This document shows, one piece after another, positions 26,982 to 35,658 of a DNA stretch of 64,000 nucleotides. The stretch spans positions 22,579-86,578 of the forward strand of contig CAMNFR010000004.1 of NCBI GenBank assembly GCA_946537305.1, in the 5' to 3' direction. Source of the DNA: an uncultured Lachnospiraceae bacterium (GTDB taxonomy: Bacteria > Bacillota > Clostridia > Lachnospirales > Lachnospiraceae). The translations under genes and the position numbers were made by a program. The notes under the pieces are model-generated. The model made no database searches. It worked only from the letters and a program-made list of their open reading frames with translations, and had not been told where the DNA came from. Each line of letters opens with the position of its first letter. Within the stretch, counting starts at the first letter, position 1.

Positions 26982-28130
26982 CTAGCGCATGGCCAGCAGC
27001 TTCTGCTTCAGTTCCTCTTCCATCTTGGCAATCTCAGCTTCTGCTTCGCGGCGCTTCTGTCTGCCTTCATCCTGAATACGGGTAACTTCCTCCAGTGTGG
27101 AGATCAGCTGTTCATTGGTATGACGCAGCGTTTCCAGATCTACCACGCCGCGTTCGGATTCCTTCGCGGTCTCGATAGTGGCGGTCTTCAGCTTATCCGC
27201 ATTCTTCTTCAGAATCTCATTGGTCAGATCCGAGACCTCGCGCTGGGCCTTTACCGCGGCTTCCGCATGAGCAAGTCCCAGAGCAATGACCATCTGGCTC
27301 TTCCAGAGCGGGATGGTGTTCACGATCGTGGACTGGATCTTGTCAGACATCATGACATCGTTGTTCTGAACCAGACGAATCTGGGGTGACATCTGCAGGG
27401 AAACCGTGCGGGTCAGCTCCAGGTCATGGATCTTCTTTTCAAACCGGTTGGCCATCTCCACCATATCGTTGACCTTTTGTGCATCCTCCGGCTGACCGGT
27501 GCGGGCAGCCTGCTCACGCAGCGCGGGAATGGTGACCTCCTCCAGCTCCTTCAGCTTCTTCTTGCCGGCAAGGATGTACATGGTCAGCTCTTTATAATAC
27601 GTCAGGTTAAGCTGATAGAGCTGATCCAGCGTAGCGGTATCCTTCATCAACGTGATCTGATGCTTTTCAAGCGCTTCCACGATTTTTTCGATATTGGTCT
27701 CCGCTTTGGCGTACTGCGCCTTCATGGTCGCCAGGCTCTTGGCTTTTCTCTTGACCCGGCCAAAGAAGCCTTTTTCTTCCTCGTCCGCGTCAAAATTTCG
27801 GAGCTCCGTGACCACTTCAGAAATCAGGCCGCCGACTTCTCCCAGGTCCTTGGTCCGTACATTTTCCAGCGCTTTCTCAGAAAAGCTGGCAACCTTTGCC
27901 TGAGCACCGGCGCCGTACTGCATTACCTGCGCGGTATTCATAACATCGATCTGCTTGGAGAAATCCTCCACCATCTTCTTTTCCGCGTCTGTCAGCATGC
28001 TGTCATCATAGGCAGGTGCTTCCGGTTTCTTTTCTTCCTCGGCCACTGTGGTCACATCCGGCGCGGCCGGCGCTTCCGCAAAGGGTTCAAAAGTAAGGCT
28101 GATGGCCTGTTCCGCATTCGTCTCGCTCAT
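26982..28130 (-). CDS. telA: TelA-family (toxic anion resistance) protein
   Basis: 382 residues, mostly alpha-helical and coiled, of the TelA family (PF05816): LTYYKELTMYILAGKKKLKELEE and LQMSPQIRLVQNNDVMMSDKIQ are its best-conserved parts. Named for tellurite resistance, but the true function is unclear; Bacillus YaaN is a member and sits next to xpaC, as here. The start at 28130 is preferred over one six bases upstream because it leaves nine bases after AGGAGG. An acidic, proline-rich N-terminus precedes the helical body. It follows xpaC by 40 bases. Confidence 0.9.
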   Translation of the reverse strand: MSETNAEQAISLTFEPFAEAPAAPDVTTVAEEEKKPEAPAYDDSMLTDAEKKMVEDFSKQIDVMNTAQVMQYGAGAQAKVASFSEKALENVRTKDLGEVGGLISEVVTELRNFDADEEEKGFFGRVKRKAKSLATMKAQYAKAETNIEKIVEALEKHQITLMKDTATLDQLYQLNLTYYKELTMYILAGKKKLKELEEVTIPALREQAARTGQPEDAQKVNDMVEMANRFEKKIHDLELTRTVSLQMSPQIRLVQNNDVMMSDKIQSTIVNTIPLWKSQMVIALGLAHAEAAVKAQREVSDLTNEILKKNADKLKTATIETAKESERGVVDLETLRHTNEQLISTLEEVTRIQDEGRQKRREAEAEIAKMEEELKQKLLAMR

Positions 28131-28170
28131 GATCATTATCCTCCTCGTGAGTGGCTTGACACACGTTTAC

Positions 28171-29547
28171 TTACTTGATCTGTGCTTCCTGAACCTGACC
28201 CTGCGCAGCTCCCTGAGCAGAGGGCGTACCGGCCTGGGCCGGCTGGCTGAAGGGCTGATCCGTCAATCCTTCCTGTGCCATCAGGTTCTGAAGGACCGCA
28301 ATATCAGAACGCACATCCATGGCGGCTTCCATATAGAAGGAATCCAGCAGTTTTTCATACGCGTCGTTGATGGTATCGATGGTCTCCTCAATTTCTGCCT
28401 TCGCGGAGCTGATATTTTCCCCCTCGATAGGCTGTGAATCCAGCTCCCGGTAGGTCTGTACCAGCTTATCCGTGGTAGGCATATAATAATTCATAAATTT
28501 GCGAAGCTTGGGCAATTGGTCCGGCTTCTGCTGCAGCACCAGAAAGATTTTTCTCATCAGCATCTCCAGGCGGTCCAGCTTGCGGGTGATTTCCTCCCCG
28601 GGGATGGCATCGTTGGCCTCCCGGATCTTGGAAATATATCTCTCCCCCTCCCGGATAGCGGCCTGAAGTTCCGGATCATCTGCCTCTATGCTGTCGAACA
28701 GCCGGCTCTCTTCCTTCTGCTTGGCCTCTTTGGCTCGCTCCTCGTAGGCAGCTGCCGTCTCCTGATACTGACGCCACGTCTCATCATCCAGCATAAGCGT
28801 GGTCTGCTGCGCATCCAGTCTTCCGCGCGGGAAGAACTTCTTTTCGATCATCGTGCGCAGATCCTTCCGGACGAACGCTTCGCTCTTTCCCACGGCGGCC
28901 GCCAGATCCGCAATACTGACATAACTCCTGCCATCCAATACGGAAACATAGGTGCGGAAGCGTTTCAGGCGCGCCTGCGTGAGCAATCCGAACCTCAGCA
29001 GCGCAATAGAGCCCAACAGAAATGGCAGCAGCAGAAAGGATGCAATAATGCCTCCTGTCCTGTCACCCGGAATAAAAATTGTCCCGATGATCGTAGCGAA
29101 GAGAGAGAATCCGAAAATACCTGTCAGGAGTCCGCCAAAGATCGTGGAAAGAAATCCGCCGATCTGCCCGGGCGGGTTTTTTGCGTACAGTTCCGGTTTT
29201 GCTTCCCGGTACTTACGCAAAAACTCCTCTCCCGCATAGCGGAAGCGCCCCAGGCTGTCACGGACCAGACGACCGTCATGATGGTGGGCCTCCCCGCCCT
29301 CCGACCAGCGCCTGGCACCTTCGCCATAAGAATATTTCTCTTCTCCGCGGCGGCGGCCCATAGCCCAGTCACCTGCGCCGTAGGACTGCCGCTCACTGCC
29401 TCCGGTATCGATATGCAGTTCGTCAAAGACCTCGTCAATTGTCCGCCGGATACTATTGTTCAGACGTTCAAACTCCTGAGAGCTTACGCAATCATCCACA
29501 ATACCAGCAATAATATCCCCCAGACTGCGATCCTCTCTGTAAGGCAT
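28171..29547 (-). CDS. xpaC: XpaC-like protein (5-bromo-4-chloroindolyl phosphate hydrolysis family)
   Basis: 458 residues. The N-terminal 120 are polar and glycine/arginine rich, two membrane helices follow (about 131-185), then a winged-helix-like segment (YVSIADLAAAVGKSEAFVRKDL) and a long helical C-terminus (KFMNYYMPTTDKLVQTYRELD) typical of XpaC. The C-terminal 40 residues are glutamine/alanine rich. XpaC is of unknown mechanism; its pairing with a TelA/YaaN protein is conserved in Firmicutes and suggests the two act together at the membrane. It starts 34 bases after tyrS. Confidence 0.85.
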   Translation of the reverse strand: MPYREDRSLGDIIAGIVDDCVSSQEFERLNNSIRRTIDEVFDELHIDTGGSERQSYGAGDWAMGRRRGEEKYSYGEGARRWSEGGEAHHHDGRLVRDSLGRFRYAGEEFLRKYREAKPELYAKNPPGQIGGFLSTIFGGLLTGIFGFSLFATIIGTIFIPGDRTGGIIASFLLLPFLLGSIALLRFGLLTQARLKRFRTYVSVLDGRSYVSIADLAAAVGKSEAFVRKDLRTMIEKKFFPRGRLDAQQTTLMLDDETWRQYQETAAAYEERAKEAKQKEESRLFDSIEADDPELQAAIREGERYISKIREANDAIPGEEITRKLDRLEMLMRKIFLVLQQKPDQLPKLRKFMNYYMPTTDKLVQTYRELDSQPIEGENISSAKAEIEETIDTINDAYEKLLDSFYMEAAMDVRSDIAVLQNLMAQEGLTDQPFSQPAQAGTPSAQGAAQGQVQEAQIK

Positions 29548-29581
29548 GACTGCCCTCCTTATTTGTCAGCCTGCAGGCCGG

Positions 29582-30802
29582 TTATACCAGCACCTTGCAA
29601 TATTTCTTCTTACCGCGGCGTACTACCACACCGTCTCCGATATCCTCTTTGGTAAAGGCCCGGAAGGGATCCGTAATCTTTTCTCCCTCTACGGTCACGC
29701 CGCCCTGCTGCACATTGCGGCGTGCTTCGGAGCGGGTAGGCGCAAGTTCCGCGCGGACCATCATGCCAAGGATATCGATGCTGCCCTCTTTGAAGTCCTC
29801 ATCCGTCAGTGTGACGGTAGGCATATTGGCGTCGTCTCCGCCGCCGCCGAACAGCGCGCGGGCCGCCGCCTGGGCTTTCTCGGCCTCTTCTTCACCATGT
29901 ACCAGTTTGGTCAGCTCATAGGCCAGAATCTCCTTCGCAGTATTCAGCTGGCTGCCTTCCCACTTATCCATCTCATCGATCTGCTCCAGGGGCAGGAAGG
30001 TGAGCATGCGCAGGCATTTCAGCACATCCGCATCCGCGATGTTTCTCCAGTACTGATAGAACTCATAGGGCGTGGTCTTTTCCGGATCCAGCCACACAGC
30101 GCCGGACTGGGTCTTGCCCATCTTCTTGCCCTCGGAATTCAGCAGCAGTGTGATGGTCATGGCATAGGCGTCCTTGCCCAGCTTGCGGCGGATCAGCTCC
30201 GTGCCGCCCAGCATGTTGCTCCACTGATCATCCCCGCCGAACTGCAGGTTGCAGCCATATTTCTGGAAGAGCATATAGAAATCGTAGCTCTGCATGATCA
30301 TGTAGTTGAACTCCAGGAAGCTCAGGCCCTTCTCCATACGCTGCTTGTAGCATTCCGCGCGCAGCATATTATTTACGGAGAAGCAGGAACCGACTTCCCG
30401 CAGCAGTTCCACATAATTCAGGTTCAGCAGCCAGTCGGCATTGTTTACCATCATCGCCTTCCCGTCAGAGAAATCGATGAATCGGCTCATCTGCTTTTTA
30501 AAGCAATCTATATTATGCTGAATGGTCTCTTTGGTCATCATTTTTCTCATATCGGTGCGGCCGGAAGGGTCGCCGATCATGCCGGTGCCGCCGCCCAGCA
30601 GGGCGATGGGCTTATTGCCGGCCATCTGCAGACGCTTCATCAGGCAAAGTGCCATAAAATGACCCACATGCAGGCTGTCGGCCGTGGGGTCAAATCCGAT
30701 ATAGAAGACCGCGTTGCCGGAGTTGATCAACTCTTTGATCTCTTCTTCATCCGTCACCTGCGCGATCAGGCCTCTTGCTACCAGTTCGTCATAAATTGTC
30801 AT
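29582..30802 (-). CDS. tyrS: Tyrosyl-tRNA synthetase
   Basis: 406 residues. Class I signatures: HVGH in [14 protein letters not shown] and KMGKT in place of [14 protein letters not shown] and [11 protein letters not shown] bind tyrosine and ATP. An S4-like RNA-binding domain closes the protein ([21 protein letters not shown]). It charges tRNA-Tyr. Only 72 bases separate it from the upstream gene, and a promoter lies there, so there is no T-box leader as is common for tyrS in Firmicutes. xpaC and telA follow closely and may be co-transcribed. Confidence 0.97.
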   Translation of the reverse strand: MTIYDELVARGLIAQVTDEEEIKELINSGNAVFYIGFDPTADSLHVGHFMALCLMKRLQMAGNKPIALLGGGTGMIGDPSGRTDMRKMMTKETIQHNIDCFKKQMSRFIDFSDGKAMMVNNADWLLNLNYVELLREVGSCFSVNNMLRAECYKQRMEKGLSFLEFNYMIMQSYDFYMLFQKYGCNLQFGGDDQWSNMLGGTELIRRKLGKDAYAMTITLLLNSEGKKMGKTQSGAVWLDPEKTTPYEFYQYWRNIADADVLKCLRMLTFLPLEQIDEMDKWEGSQLNTAKEILAYELTKLVHGEEEAEKAQAAARALFGGGGDDANMPTVTLTDEDFKEGSIDILGMMVRAELAPTRSEARRNVQQGGVTVEGEKITDPFRAFTKEDIGDGVVVRRGKKKYCKVLV

Positions 30803-30838
30803 CGAACTATGCTCCTTTTGTTGATTTTCTAACTAATA

Positions 30839-30868
30839 ATTATACAGAATTTACCCTCTGTTTGTCAA
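30839..30868 (-). promoter_or_regulatory. Promoter of tyrS
   Basis: Minus strand: TTGACA, 18-base spacer, TATAAT, about 30 bases before the ribosome site AAAGGAG. Confidence 0.75.
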
Positions 30869-30874
30869 TATTGT

Positions 30875-32371
30875 TTAGTTATTGATGGAGTGATGTACGG
30901 TGGGCGTGTCCTTGCTGATAGCCTTAAAGGTGTAGCCGTTCGCCTTTCCGTAATCAATGATCTGCTGCAGTGCCTGCGCCGTGGTTTCCTTGGCGTTGGT
31001 GTCGTGGCAGAGCACCACATTGGCGCGTCCCTTCTTCAGCGATCCGGTCACATTGGCCACCAGGGTCTCCACCGGGCGGTTATTGCCCTCCGCATCCGTG
31101 GAATCCACGTTCCAGTCGTAATAATCAATGCCCGCATCCGTGAGGACCTGTGCCAGGTGGGTGATCACGCCCTCTGTATATCGTTTGCTGATGGTATTGG
31201 AGCTTCCGCCGGGGAAGCGACAGCAGAAGGCATGATAGCCCGTATCTTCCTCCAGCTTGCTCTGCAGCTTCAGCAGGCCTTCATAGTAGGAATCCATGCT
31301 CCCGTAGGCGACCGCGTAATCGTGGTCCCAGGCATGCAGACCAATGGTATCCCCATCGTCGATCATCCGTTTGAGCGTGGGAATCATTCCCTCCGAATAT
31401 CTCAGGATAAAGAAGGTCGCCTGAACATCATTGGCCTCCAGAATATCCAGGATCTGCGGCGTCACCTTAGAGCTCGGGCCGTCATCAAAGGTCAGATAAA
31501 TGACGCTGTCATTATCTTCTTTTTTCTGGACCACGACTGTACGTTTTACCGAGGCCGTATTTCCCGCAGAATCTGTGGCGGAATAGGTCCGCTCATAGGT
31601 TCCGGCCGTCTTTGTATCCACCTCTCCCTCCACGGTTACAGAGCCAGAGATATCTCCATCCTTGTCATCCACCGCCGTAGCACCGGGGTCCTCAAACGAG
31701 GCGCCGTACTTCAGTGTAATTGTCTCCTCCCCATTAAGCGTGACCTCCGGCGGGACCTGATCCCGCACGATCACATATCGCTCTGCCTTTGAAGTATTGC
31801 CGGAGGAATCCGCCACCGTATAGTGAATCACCACGGATTCGTCATCCAGCGTTTCGTGTGTAATTTCGACCTCACCGGTCACATCACCTTCATAAGCATC
31901 CTGGGCGGTATAACCGGGTTCCTGAAACGCTGCAAAGTCAGAGACAATGAATTCCTCTTCCGCGTCCTTCAGCGTGAGTACGGGCGCTGTTGTATCCCTC
32001 ACATGGACCATACGGGTGATCTGATAATCCGATCTCCGATAGGTCAGAGAGTAAGTCAGCTGATAATCTGCCGGGGCCTCCGTATTCACGGTTCCATCGG
32101 TCCGCAGCTGATCCGAGAGATCGGTATCATCCCCCACCATGGCAGATGCACCGGGATCCTGAAAAACAGCCCCTACCTCCACGGTCATCTCCGGCTCCCC
32201 GTTCAGAGTAAGCACCGGTTTTTTGTTCCAGATATAATAGGAGCCATATGCAGCAAAGGCTCCCAGGAAAAATACCAGAAAAGCCAGAAGGATCCACGGC
32301 AGAGGAGAATGACCCCTGCGCGGCCTCCGGCTTCCGTAATAAATCGTAGATCCACTTCGATTTCCTGCCAT
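30875..32371 (-). CDS. Membrane-anchored polysaccharide deacetylase with Ig-like repeats
   Basis: 498 residues. A basic N-terminus and one membrane helix (26-48) place the rest outside the cell. Three DUF5011-like immunoglobulin repeats follow (about 50-125, 128-204, 207-282), each with a phrase such as FQDPGA or FEDPGA and a terminal DSSGNTS or DSAGNTA. The NodB domain has all catalytic motifs: TFDDGP (294-299), HAWDH (346-350), RFPGG (385-389), and a late VLCHD. It probably removes acetyl groups from peptidoglycan or another wall glycan; the exact substrate is not shown. A 111-base gap separates it from the aminopeptidase gene. Confidence 0.93.
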   Translation of the reverse strand: MAGNRSGSTIYYGSRRPRRGHSPLPWILLAFLVFFLGAFAAYGSYYIWNKKPVLTLNGEPEMTVEVGAVFQDPGASAMVGDDTDLSDQLRTDGTVNTEAPADYQLTYSLTYRRSDYQITRMVHVRDTTAPVLTLKDAEEEFIVSDFAAFQEPGYTAQDAYEGDVTGEVEITHETLDDESVVIHYTVADSSGNTSKAERYVIVRDQVPPEVTLNGEETITLKYGASFEDPGATAVDDKDGDISGSVTVEGEVDTKTAGTYERTYSATDSAGNTASVKRTVVVQKKEDNDSVIYLTFDDGPSSKVTPQILDILEANDVQATFFILRYSEGMIPTLKRMIDDGDTIGLHAWDHDYAVAYGSMDSYYEGLLKLQSKLEEDTGYHAFCCRFPGGSSNTISKRYTEGVITHLAQVLTDAGIDYYDWNVDSTDAEGNNRPVETLVANVTGSLKKGRANVVLCHDTNAKETTAQALQQIIDYGKANGYTFKAISKDTPTVHHSINN

Positions 32372-32482
32372 TAAGATTCCTCCTTATTTTAGAACCGGGT
32401 GCCCATCCCCCAGGCGCCATTCCCGGCCGGCTTTCGAAACGAATCGTTTTTCACATATTTTGTGACTCTTCAGAATCGCAAG

Positions 32483-33358
32483 TTACCAGGCCAGGATCTC
32501 GTATCCGTCCTCCGTGACGGCCACGGTCACTTCCCACTGGGCAGAGTCTTCCCCATCGTAGGTATAGATGGTCCATCCGTTATCTTCATCCTGCACAAAT
32601 TCGTCGGTACCTGCATTCACCATGGGCTCGATGGTAAATACCATGCCGGGTACCAGCAGGATCTCTGTACCGCGGGTGGTCACATAGCTGACAAAAGGAT
32701 CCTCATGGAACTCCAGACCGACCCCGTGGCCGCCGATATCCGCGACCACCGAATATCCGTGGTCCAGCGCATGACGGTGAACCGCTTCACCCATATCGCC
32801 CATGAATCCCCAGGGCTTTACCTGCTCCAGCCCTTTCTGGATGCATTCTTTAGCCACTTCCACGAGGCGGCGGCGCTCCTCAGAGACCTCACCGATGCAG
32901 AACATACGGGAAGAATCTGAGAAATATCCCTTATAGATGGTGGAAACATCTACGTTGATGATGTCTCCCTCCTGCAGGATAATGTCCTCTGAAGGGATTC
33001 CGTGGCAGACCTCATCGTTGATGGAGGTGCACACGCTCTTGGGAAAGCCTTCGTAATTGAGCGGTGCGGGAATGCCCCCCAGGCGGGTGGTCGTCTCATA
33101 TACAATATTGTCGATATCCTGTGTGCTCATGCCGGGGCGGATCTGTTCGGCCACCGCATCCAGCACAGCCACATTTATCTTTCCGCTTTCGCGGATACCG
33201 TCGATCTGCTCCGGTGTCTTGATCATATCCCGGGTGGGCACAATATGCCCCTCCGCTTCATAGCGCAGTATCTTATCCTCCATCTTCTGATGGCAGTATT
33301 TGTACTTTTTTCCGCTGCCGCACCAGCAGGGATCGTTCCTTCCGATTTTTTTGATCAT
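32483..33358 (-). CDS. map: Methionine aminopeptidase with SEC-C zinc motif
   Basis: 291 residues. An N-terminal SEC-C motif (GRNDPCWCGSGKKYKYCH) precedes the M24 pita-bread fold. Metal ligands are visible in VDVSTIYKGYFSDSSRMF, GGHGVGLEFHEDP, FTIEPM and QWEVTV. It removes the first methionine from new proteins; the SEC-C finger may help ribosome binding. GGAG precedes the start. It follows the NUDIX gene beyond a hairpin and so may use its own weak promoter, which I could not define. Confidence 0.95.
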   Translation of the reverse strand: MIKKIGRNDPCWCGSGKKYKYCHQKMEDKILRYEAEGHIVPTRDMIKTPEQIDGIRESGKINVAVLDAVAEQIRPGMSTQDIDNIVYETTTRLGGIPAPLNYEGFPKSVCTSINDEVCHGIPSEDIILQEGDIINVDVSTIYKGYFSDSSRMFCIGEVSEERRRLVEVAKECIQKGLEQVKPWGFMGDMGEAVHRHALDHGYSVVADIGGHGVGLEFHEDPFVSYVTTRGTEILLVPGMVFTIEPMVNAGTDEFVQDEDNGWTIYTYDGEDSAQWEVTVAVTEDGYEILAW

Positions 33359-33411
33359 GTTGTTTTTCTCCGTTCATGAAGAGCTCTGTTCGTCATATAT
33401 CCTTTGAACTG

Positions 33412-33441
33412 AAAAGAGACGGCGTTTCATCCGTCTCTTTT
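33412..33441. terminator. Hairpin after the NUDIX gene
   Basis: Perfect 11-pair stem AAAAGAGACGG with CCGTCTCTTTT around an eight-base loop, just past the NUDIX stop on the minus strand. Confidence 0.7.
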
Positions 33442-33446
33442 CCATC

Positions 33447-33902
33447 CTATCCACGGTGTTCCGTAAAGCCCCAAAGGCCGGCTCTTTTCTGTTTCTGATA
33501 CTCTCCGTAGGCGGTCTCCAGAATCTGTTTTTCGTTGGAAAACTTCAGAAGGTGGAAGGCCTCATGGTATTTGTAGTACCCGGAATCCAGAAAATATTCT
33601 TCTCTCTGAGGCTTGCTGTAATAGCTGTCTGCAGTCATCAGATACCAGTGGACACTTTTTAGGATTTCCTCCTGCGCAGCGTGAAAGGTATACTGGCTGG
33701 TGCCCACATAAGAAACAATGCGTGCTTCCACCCCGGATTCCTCTCTCACCTCACGCAGTGCGGTTTCCTGAAACGATTCTCCCGGTTCCACGGTGCCCTT
33801 GGGGAACACCCAGCCCTCGTAGCGGCCGCGGATATTTTTGTAGAGAAGCAGGATCTTTCCACGGAAGATGACCACACCGCCACAGCTGGTCGCTTCTGTC
33901 AT
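33447..33902 (-). CDS. NUDIX hydrolase
   Basis: 151 residues. The Nudix box is complete (GTVEPGESFQETALREVREE plus SGV), so it binds a divalent metal and hydrolyses a nucleoside diphosphate linked to another group. The C-terminal half (SKPQREEYFLDSGYYKY) is not diagnostic for substrate; diadenosine polyphosphate and similar dinucleotides are possibilities. It has its own promoter immediately after the PBP gene stop and a hairpin after its own. Confidence 0.92.
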   Translation of the reverse strand: MTEATSCGGVVIFRGKILLLYKNIRGRYEGWVFPKGTVEPGESFQETALREVREESGVEARIVSYVGTSQYTFHAAQEEILKSVHWYLMTADSYYSKPQREEYFLDSGYYKYHEAFHLLKFSNEKQILETAYGEYQKQKRAGLWGFTEHRG

Positions 33903-33983
33903 AGCAAGGCCTCCTGTCGATGTGGATATGTGTTCGGTGTCCCCGCTTTCCGGGCAGGAACAAGTACGACAAAACTAACTTTT

Positions 33984-34012
33984 ACTATAGCATGCGACGG
34001 CATCAAAGTCAA
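33984..34012 (-). promoter_or_regulatory. Promoter of the NUDIX gene
   Basis: Minus strand: TTGACT, 17-base spacer, TATAGT, starting right after the stop codon of the PBP gene. Confidence 0.65.
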
Positions 34013-34017
34013 CGGAA

Positions 34018-35658
34018 TTACTCCCCGAAATATGCACGAAACACCTTTTTTGCCAGCGGAGCTGCCACAGATCCACCGCTTCCGCCCTGTTCCACGATCA
34101 CACTGATGGCGATCTTCCGGGAGGGATCCTTGTCATCCTCCGCATACCCAATGAACCAGGCGTGTGTATCAGAATCCTTGTTGATTTCCGCGGAACCTGT
34201 CTTCCCGTAAGCCTTATAACCGTCTCCAGCCGCATCATCGCCGGTACCGTCCGTGACAACGGCCCGCATCATGGCGCCGATCTGCGCGGCTTCCTCCTTG
34301 CTCATCAGCTCCGTCATAGTCTCCGGCCCGAAGGATGCTACCTTATCCCCGTAACGCGAAAGAACAGATTCGATCAGATAGGGATTCATCATTTTTCCGT
34401 CGTTGGCTACAGCCGCAGCGATCATACAGTTAAGGAACGGCGTCATCTGCGTCTCGCCCTGTCCGATGGCTGTCTGCAGAACCTTCCACTCAGAATTGTT
34501 ATTGTCCAGCACGAACTGACTGACCGCCATGGGCACACGGCTGGCGGTCTTCCGGTTAAATCCTGCCTCCTGACACAGCGCGTGGAACTTGGCAAAGCTC
34601 AGCTGCTCTCCGATATTTGCAAAGGCGCCGTTGCATGACTGCGCAAAGGCTTCCGTGATATTCTCCTCGCCATGCGCGATCCCGTGAGAACACCGGATGA
34701 TCTCATCCCCCGACTCATAGGCACTGTCGCAGTCAAAGGAAAACTTCTGCCAGCTTCCCGGATATTCACGCATAAATTCCAGGGTCGTCAGCACTTTAAA
34801 GGTAGAACCGGGAGCGTACAGGCCCTGTGTGGCCCGGTTTACCAGATTGCTGTTATCGCTTTCTTCGTCCACCAGCCAGTCCCAGTCATCCTCCAGGGTA
34901 TTGGGGTCGAAATCCGGTTCAGATACCATGGCCAGCACCTTGCCGGTGGCCGGCTCCATCACCACGATGGCCCCGCTGCGCCCGTCAAGCGCATTATAAG
35001 CAGCCTGCTGCAGGCCCACATCCAGCGTGGTTTGCACGGTATCCCCCCGGGTCTTGATGCCGCGCAGGGACTCAATGATGCGCAGCGCCGGGTTCTCATG
35101 GGAATCCAGCAGATAGCTGCCCGCCAGTGACTCCAGGCCAGTCACGCCGTTGTAACGGTAGCCCACCACGTGCGCGAACACCTCTGAAAGAGGATAGACC
35201 CTTGTCTCTGTTCCGTCCTCATCCACATTGGTGGTGGCAAGCACCGTGCCGTCCGCCGCCACGATATCTCCCCTGGCATATTTATCCTCCAGAAGCGCCA
35301 GCCGCTTGTTGTTATAAGCATTGTTCCGATAGGTATCCCCGTCTACATAGACAAAGCGGACCAGATAGCCGATGATCACCAGAAAGAGCGCCAGGAACAC
35401 ATAGGAGACCGCCATGATCTCCCGGTTGGTGCGGCGCAGCTCCCGTCTTCTAATATCTTTCTCGCTCCGGTCTCTTTCTCGTCCGGACCGGGACCTCCCG
35501 GAAGTCCTCTGACTCCTCCGGGTACCGGTTTCTTCGGTTCTCCTCCGGGTAGCGGTCTCTTCGCCCCTCCTCCGGGTACCGGTCTCTTCTCTCCTCATAT
35601 CTTCGGCGCGATTCCTGCTCGTATCGCTCCTCCTCGTCCTCTCGTCTCTGGTGCTCAA
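34018..35658 (-). CDS. Class B penicillin-binding protein, PbpA/FtsI-like
   Basis: Up to 546 residues. One membrane helix (about 83-104), a short pedestal domain (RGDIVAADGTVLATT) and a transpeptidase domain with STFK (PGSTFKVLT), SCN (AQSCNGAF) and KTG (YGKTGSAE), all intact. It cross-links wall peptides and works with the SEDS protein just upstream. The start is uncertain. A TTG at 35658 has a strong AAGGAGG ten bases before it but overlaps the SEDS gene by 209 bases and gives an Arg/Glu-rich 80-residue head. ATG codons at 35598 and 35415 are alternatives; the last avoids overlap but has a ribosome site only three bases away. Confidence 0.92.
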   Translation of the reverse strand: MSTRDERTRRSDTSRNRAEDMRREETGTRRRGEETATRRRTEETGTRRSQRTSGRSRSGRERDRSEKDIRRRELRRTNREIMAVSYVFLALFLVIIGYLVRFVYVDGDTYRNNAYNNKRLALLEDKYARGDIVAADGTVLATTNVDEDGTETRVYPLSEVFAHVVGYRYNGVTGLESLAGSYLLDSHENPALRIIESLRGIKTRGDTVQTTLDVGLQQAAYNALDGRSGAIVVMEPATGKVLAMVSEPDFDPNTLEDDWDWLVDEESDNSNLVNRATQGLYAPGSTFKVLTTLEFMREYPGSWQKFSFDCDSAYESGDEIIRCSHGIAHGEENITEAFAQSCNGAFANIGEQLSFAKFHALCQEAGFNRKTASRVPMAVSQFVLDNNNSEWKVLQTAIGQGETQMTPFLNCMIAAAVANDGKMMNPYLIESVLSRYGDKVASFGPETMTELMSKEEAAQIGAMMRAVVTDGTGDDAAGDGYKAYGKTGSAEINKDSDTHAWFIGYAEDDKDPSRKIAISVIVEQGGSGGSVAAPLAKKVFRAYFGE

